In this document: positions 49,029 to 49,167 of the stretch, piece after piece
Position numbering within the stretch: position 1 is the first letter of the stretch
Layout of the letters: every line of letters begins with the position of its first letter
Assembly (NCBI GenBank): GCA_040882645.1
Contig: JBBEAX010000001.1
Span: 1-49,167 of the forward strand
Source of the DNA: JAUYIV01 sp040882645
GTDB taxonomy: Bacteria; Actinomycetota; Acidimicrobiia; Spongiisociales; UBA11373
Reading direction: 5' to 3'
DNA: 49,167 nt
Notes under the pieces: generated by a model
Databases searched by the model: none
What the model saw: the letters and a program-made list of their open reading frames with translations, nothing else
What the model was told of the DNA's origin: nothing
Translations under genes and position numbers: made by a program

Positions 49029-49167
49029 CGCGAGACGGCGAGAGGACCTGCCCGTCCCTCGGCCAGCGTGCGGGATTGCCATTGAGTGTGAGATGGCGAA
49101 GTCAGGGGTGCTGAGGGGCTCTGACCTCGCCCCTTCCTTACCCCCCTCGAAGCGGCCCCACCCTCAA
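49029..49167. other. Window end, non-coding
   Basis: The last 139 bases after ygfK contain no credible reading frame. I see no hairpin strong enough to be called a terminator before the window ends. Confidence 0.5.

Overview
The window reads as a high-GC actinobacterial chromosome segment, most like Acidimicrobiia or a relative. Evidence: strong GC bias, many GTG starts, lipoproteins with a Cys-Gly-Asp-Asp start followed by Thr-rich linkers, F420-type enzymes (a Ddn-like reductase and an LLM-class oxidoreductase), a UbiA/MenA-type prenyltransferase and several likely leaderless genes. The taxonomic call is inference. I saw no rRNA, tRNA, CRISPR array, transposase or phage gene. The left end cuts a DUF4342 gene.

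Layout. (1) 1-7 kb: a minus-strand operon of a YfaP-like anchored protein, a prokaryotic phospholipase A2 and a TMEM175-type channel; then a DinB-like protein, a ChrB-like protein coupled to an MFS exporter, and small plus-strand genes including an MbcA/ParS-like antitoxin homologue. (2) 7-28 kb: cell-envelope and metabolic genes: two lipoproteins sharing a C-terminal domain (one also a trypsin-like/PDZ protease), two L,D-transpeptidases (one with N-terminal RTX repeats), a lipoprotein fusing an M14 zinc peptidase to a serine beta-lactamase-like domain, peptidases M19 and M20, transporters, and a nitrite module (Rrf2 regulator, NirK with an extra cupredoxin, divergent Rieske protein). (3) 28.7-34.6 kb: a complete dipeptide/oligopeptide-type ABC importer whose binding protein has its segments in a circularly permuted order. 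(4) 34.9-37.7 kb: a PAS-linked class III cyclase and a DAO-family flavoenzyme. (5) 37.8-49 kb: a divergent catabolic locus: a three-subunit molybdenum hydroxylase on the minus strand, and on the plus strand a tightly coupled operon of a PyrB-like carbamoyltransferase, YgeW, a threonine-synthase-like enzyme, a second fold-II PLP enzyme, a SsnA-like amidohydrolase and a YgfK-like iron-sulfur protein.

The last locus is the best candidate for an undescribed system. It combines the YgeW/SsnA/YgfK/molybdenum-hydroxylase set known from anaerobic purine-degrading bacteria, but with a second carbamoyltransferase, two unusual PLP enzymes instead of a recognisable YgeX, and a YgfK that lacks the central FAD/NAD(P)H module. 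A plausible job is opening and carbamoyl-transfer breakdown of a purine or hydantoin-like heterocycle, with electrons passing through the iron-sulfur protein; the substrate is unknown.

A second theme is intergenic repeats. Several families are built from a 7-10 base word iterated with its own reverse complement (GATACGC, CAAGAAT, GCGAAAG, CAGCGATTGT), and in three places they run into the end of a gene and encode its C-terminus. A separate GC-rich hairpin family occurs three times.
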